Notes under the pieces: model-generated
What the model saw: only the letters and a program-made list of their open reading frames with translations
Told to the model about the DNA's origin: nothing
The model's database searches: none
Program-made: the position numbers and the translations under genes
Assembly (NCBI GenBank): GCA_033875255.1
Contig: JAWZSN010000018.1
Coordinates: 62,001-126,000 of the forward strand
Length of the DNA: 64,000 nucleotides
Direction of reading: 5' to 3'
Source of the DNA: Marinimicrococcus sp033875255
GTDB lineage: Bacteria; Pseudomonadota; Alphaproteobacteria; Geminicoccales; Geminicoccaceae
In this document: one piece after another, positions 63,758 to 64,000 of the stretch
Layout of the letters: the number at the start of each line of letters is the position of its first letter
Numbering within the stretch: the stretch's first letter is position 1

Positions 63758-64000
63758 CGACGCTGATCAGGAATGCCGCCTGGGTGATCGCCTGGGATGC
63801 CGCGCAGCAGCGCCATGTCTACCAGAAGAACAGCGATGTCGCGTTTTCCGGCGATCGCATCCTCCATGTCGGCCCCGGTTTTCAGGGAGTGGCCGACGAG
63901 ACGGTCGACGGCAGCGGGCTCCTGGTCATGCCGGGGCTGGTCGATATCCACTCCCATCCCGGCCACGAGCCCGCCTATCGCGGCATCCGCGAAGAGCACG
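63754..64000 (+). CDS. Amidohydrolase family protein, 3' end cut by the window
   Basis: The first 82 residues are visible: MTTLIRNAAWVIAWDAAQQR, a segment with DVAFSGDRILHVGPGFQ, then VMPGLVDIHSHPGHEPAYRG with the HxH metal motif after the beta-sandwich. This is the standard beginning of a cytosolic amidohydrolase of the ATZ/TRZ or hydantoinase-like type. Its ATG overlaps the DppF-type stop, so it is translated with system D. Together with the amidohydrolase at 56645 it brackets the transporter, which suggests two steps of one pathway. Anything more specific needs the missing part. Confidence 0.85.
   Translation, partial: MTTLIRNAAWVIAWDAAQQRHVYQKNSDVAFSGDRILHVGPGFQGVADETVDGSGLLVMPGLVDIHSHPGHEPAYRGIREEH

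Overview
The window is GC-rich, tightly packed chromosome-like DNA. Genes commonly overlap by ATGA or GTGA, GTG starts are frequent, and there are many peptide-type ABC transporters together with a TauX/TauY-type taurine pathway. Together these suggest an alphaproteobacterium of soil, plant or aquatic origin (Rhodospirillales/Geminicoccales or Rhizobiales-like). The class is fairly well supported; the order is a guess. I saw no rRNA, tRNA, CRISPR array, insertion sequence or phage gene.

Layout. (1) 1-6792, minus strand: an operon of an N-formylglutamate-amidohydrolase-like enzyme, an M20 amidohydrolase, a DUF1028 protein, and peptide ABC system A (binding protein, two permeases, ATPase cut by the window edge). 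(2) 6897-12425: imidazolonepropionase (hutI), a second M20 enzyme, an MmgE/PrpD protein and an ATZ/TRZ-type amidohydrolase. (3) 12897-28549: an exopolysaccharide locus. It holds a secreted clan GH-A hydrolase, a polyprenyl-phosphate sugar-1-phosphate transferase, four GT4 glycosyltransferases, a Wzc-like copolymerase, a Wzy-like polymerase, a Wzx-like flippase, a GINT1-type beta-propeller protein and a small membrane protein. No outer-membrane Wza exporter is visible. (4) 28955-38202: class III aminotransferase, M81 (MlrC) peptidase, ABC system B with its two ATPases fused in one chain, and an IclR regulator. (5) 38282-38892: a ParDE toxin-antitoxin pair with a palindromic operator. (6) 38930-47129: taurine dissimilation, with TauX/TauY taurine dehydrogenase, Xsc, Pta and two MocR-type regulators. 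(7) 47238-56373: a YtcJ-like amidohydrolase followed by ABC system C with two tandem, partly gene-converted binding proteins. (8) 56645-64000: an ATZ/TRZ amidohydrolase, ABC system D, and the start of a further amidohydrolase cut by the window end.

How it works together. Most of the window outside the polysaccharide locus is a catabolic region. Four peptide/opine-type importers are each paired with C-N hydrolases (M20, M81, amidohydrolase, formylglutamate-amidohydrolase-like, DUF1028), so each module probably imports and deacylates or ring-opens one organic-nitrogen compound. The taurine block oxidises taurine to sulfoacetaldehyde (TauXY), cleaves it to acetyl phosphate and sulfite (Xsc), and feeds acetyl-CoA (Pta). 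The polysaccharide block looks like a Wzx/Wzy-dependent surface polymer pathway. The most unusual elements are the GINT1-like propeller and the acidic/His-rich membrane protein at its end, an abrupt AT-rich 3' end in the priming transferase gene, hairpins between binding-protein and permease genes in systems A and D, and the converted binding-protein pair in system C.
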